This document shows, one piece after another, positions 63,596 to 64,000 of a stretch of 64,000 bases of DNA (the stretch's first letter is position 1; every line of letters begins with the position of its first letter). Made by a program: the position numbers and the translations under genes. The stretch is from Nocardioides lianchengensis. GTDB lineage: Bacteria > Actinomycetota > Actinomycetes > Propionibacteriales > Nocardioidaceae. Under the pieces are notes generated by a model. That model was not told the origin of the DNA. It searched no databases and saw only the letters and a list, made by a program, of their open reading frames with translations. The stretch covers positions 248,001 to 312,000 of the forward strand of contig NZ_FMZM01000002.1 in assembly GCF_900101465.1 (NCBI RefSeq). The letters are read 5' to 3'.

Positions 63596-64000
63596 GGCGT
63601 CGACTCCGCCGGGGCCATCCGCTCGACGAGGTTCTCGACGATCTGGTGGGCGTCGTCGAGGGAGCCGTTGCCCATGCCCTCGCCCAACTGCTGCTGGTAG
63701 GTGTCGGCGAGCCGGTCGATCTCGACGTTAGTGGTCTCGTAGGGCTCCGAGAGCGAGAGGCCCGGCAGGTCGGCGTTGACCCCGCGGAAGATGACCACCT
63801 CGCCGTTCTCCTCGGCGACGTAGTACTGCTGCTGCGTCCACGACCAGGCCGCCGCGACGGCGATCCAGAGCAGGCCGAGCAGGGCCAGCGTGAGCAGGAG
63901 CCGCGAGAGCCAGACGAACCGCACCGGGGCGCGGGGGGCGTAGCGGGCCTGCTCGGGGTCGATCGGGTCGGCGTGGATCGCGTGGACGTCGTCGGGCAGG
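63592..64000 (-). CDS. pstP: PP2C protein phosphatase PstP, C-terminal part
   Basis: Only the last 135 residues are in the window; the 5' end lies beyond 64000. The visible part has a short juxtamembrane region, one TM helix (LLLTLALLGLLWIAVAAAWS) and an extracytoplasmic tail with QYYVAEENGEVVIFRGVNAD, LSLSEPYETT and SLDDAHQIVENL. It matches the C-terminal half of mycobacterial PstP, which dephosphorylates PknA/PknB targets. The catalytic PP2C domain is not in view. It is upstream in the same operon as rodA and the kinases. Confidence 0.88.
   Translation of the reverse strand, partial: LPDDVHAIHADPIDPEQARYAPRAPVRFVWLSRLLLTLALLGLLWIAVAAAWSWTQQQYYVAEENGEVVIFRGVNADLPGLSLSEPYETTNVEIDRLADTYQQQLGEGMGNGSLDDAHQIVENLVERMAPAESTP

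Overview
The window is a 64 kb stretch of very GC-rich, gene-dense chromosome from an actinobacterium. GTG starts, 1-4 bp stop/start overlaps and G/C third codon positions are everywhere. It carries the classical actinobacterial replication-origin neighbourhood: pcnA, MurJ, sigM, trxB, trxA, parB, parA, rsmG, jag, yidC, yidD, rnpA, rpmH, dnaA, dnaN, gnd, recF, dciA, gyrB, gyrA, tRNA-Ile, tRNA-Ala, crgA, pknB, pknA, pbpA, rodA, pstP. Gene content (a FemX-type ligase, MurJ split from its pseudokinase, short gnd between dnaN and recF) fits a Nocardioides-like member of the Propionibacteriales. That placement is inference; no rRNA is present.

Layout. 1-0.5 kb: 3' end of endonuclease IV. 0.6-6.1 kb, minus strand: an accessory module of ECF sigma factor, a 23-codon mini-ORF, a small anti-sigma/beta-domain protein, a subtilase with four NPYHSG repeats, a TPR-CHAT caspase-like protein and a small beta protein with a chagasin-like pattern. 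This is the best candidate for an undescribed system. 6.3-12.1 kb: cell-wall genes (FemX, alanine-racemase-like protein, GT87 membrane transferase, class A PBP). 12.2-15.7 kb: PadR regulator, inositol-phosphate synthase, HerA-like ATPase. 15.8-26.2 kb: tRNA nucleotidyltransferase, DUF6049 protein, MurJ, pseudokinase, SigM, probable anti-sigma, TrxB, TrxA. 26.2-29.0 kb: GNAT, aminotransferase and acyltransferase, where cwlM lies in mycobacteria.

29.1-46.9 kb: the parB-to-rpmH operon on the minus strand, then dnaA to gyrA on the plus strand. Two parS sites lie inside rsmG and parA. The oriC region is split: DnaA boxes lie both before dnaA and before dnaN, and an OhrR/Ohr peroxide-defence pair sits between dnaA and dnaN. 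47-53.4 kb: two tRNAs, DLW-39 peptide, metallo-hydrolase, two tandem secreted Ig-like paralogues, SURF1, DUF3817 protein, patatin, acyltransferase. 53.4-64 kb: DUF5324-like protein, cyclophilin, rhomboid protease, a tandem-duplicated CrgA, DUF881 protein, and the PknB/PknA/PbpA/RodA/PstP morphogenesis operon, cut by the window end.

Regulation visible in the DNA. TrxB and trxA each have an exact GGAAY-N18-GTT (SigR/SigH-type) promoter. At least eleven genes look leaderless, with a TANNNT box 6-8 nt before the start codon. Several strong hairpins act as terminators, and one has a promoter and start codon nested in it. A cluster of DnaA-box-like sequences lies 20 kb from dnaA. No insertion sequence, prophage or CRISPR array was seen.
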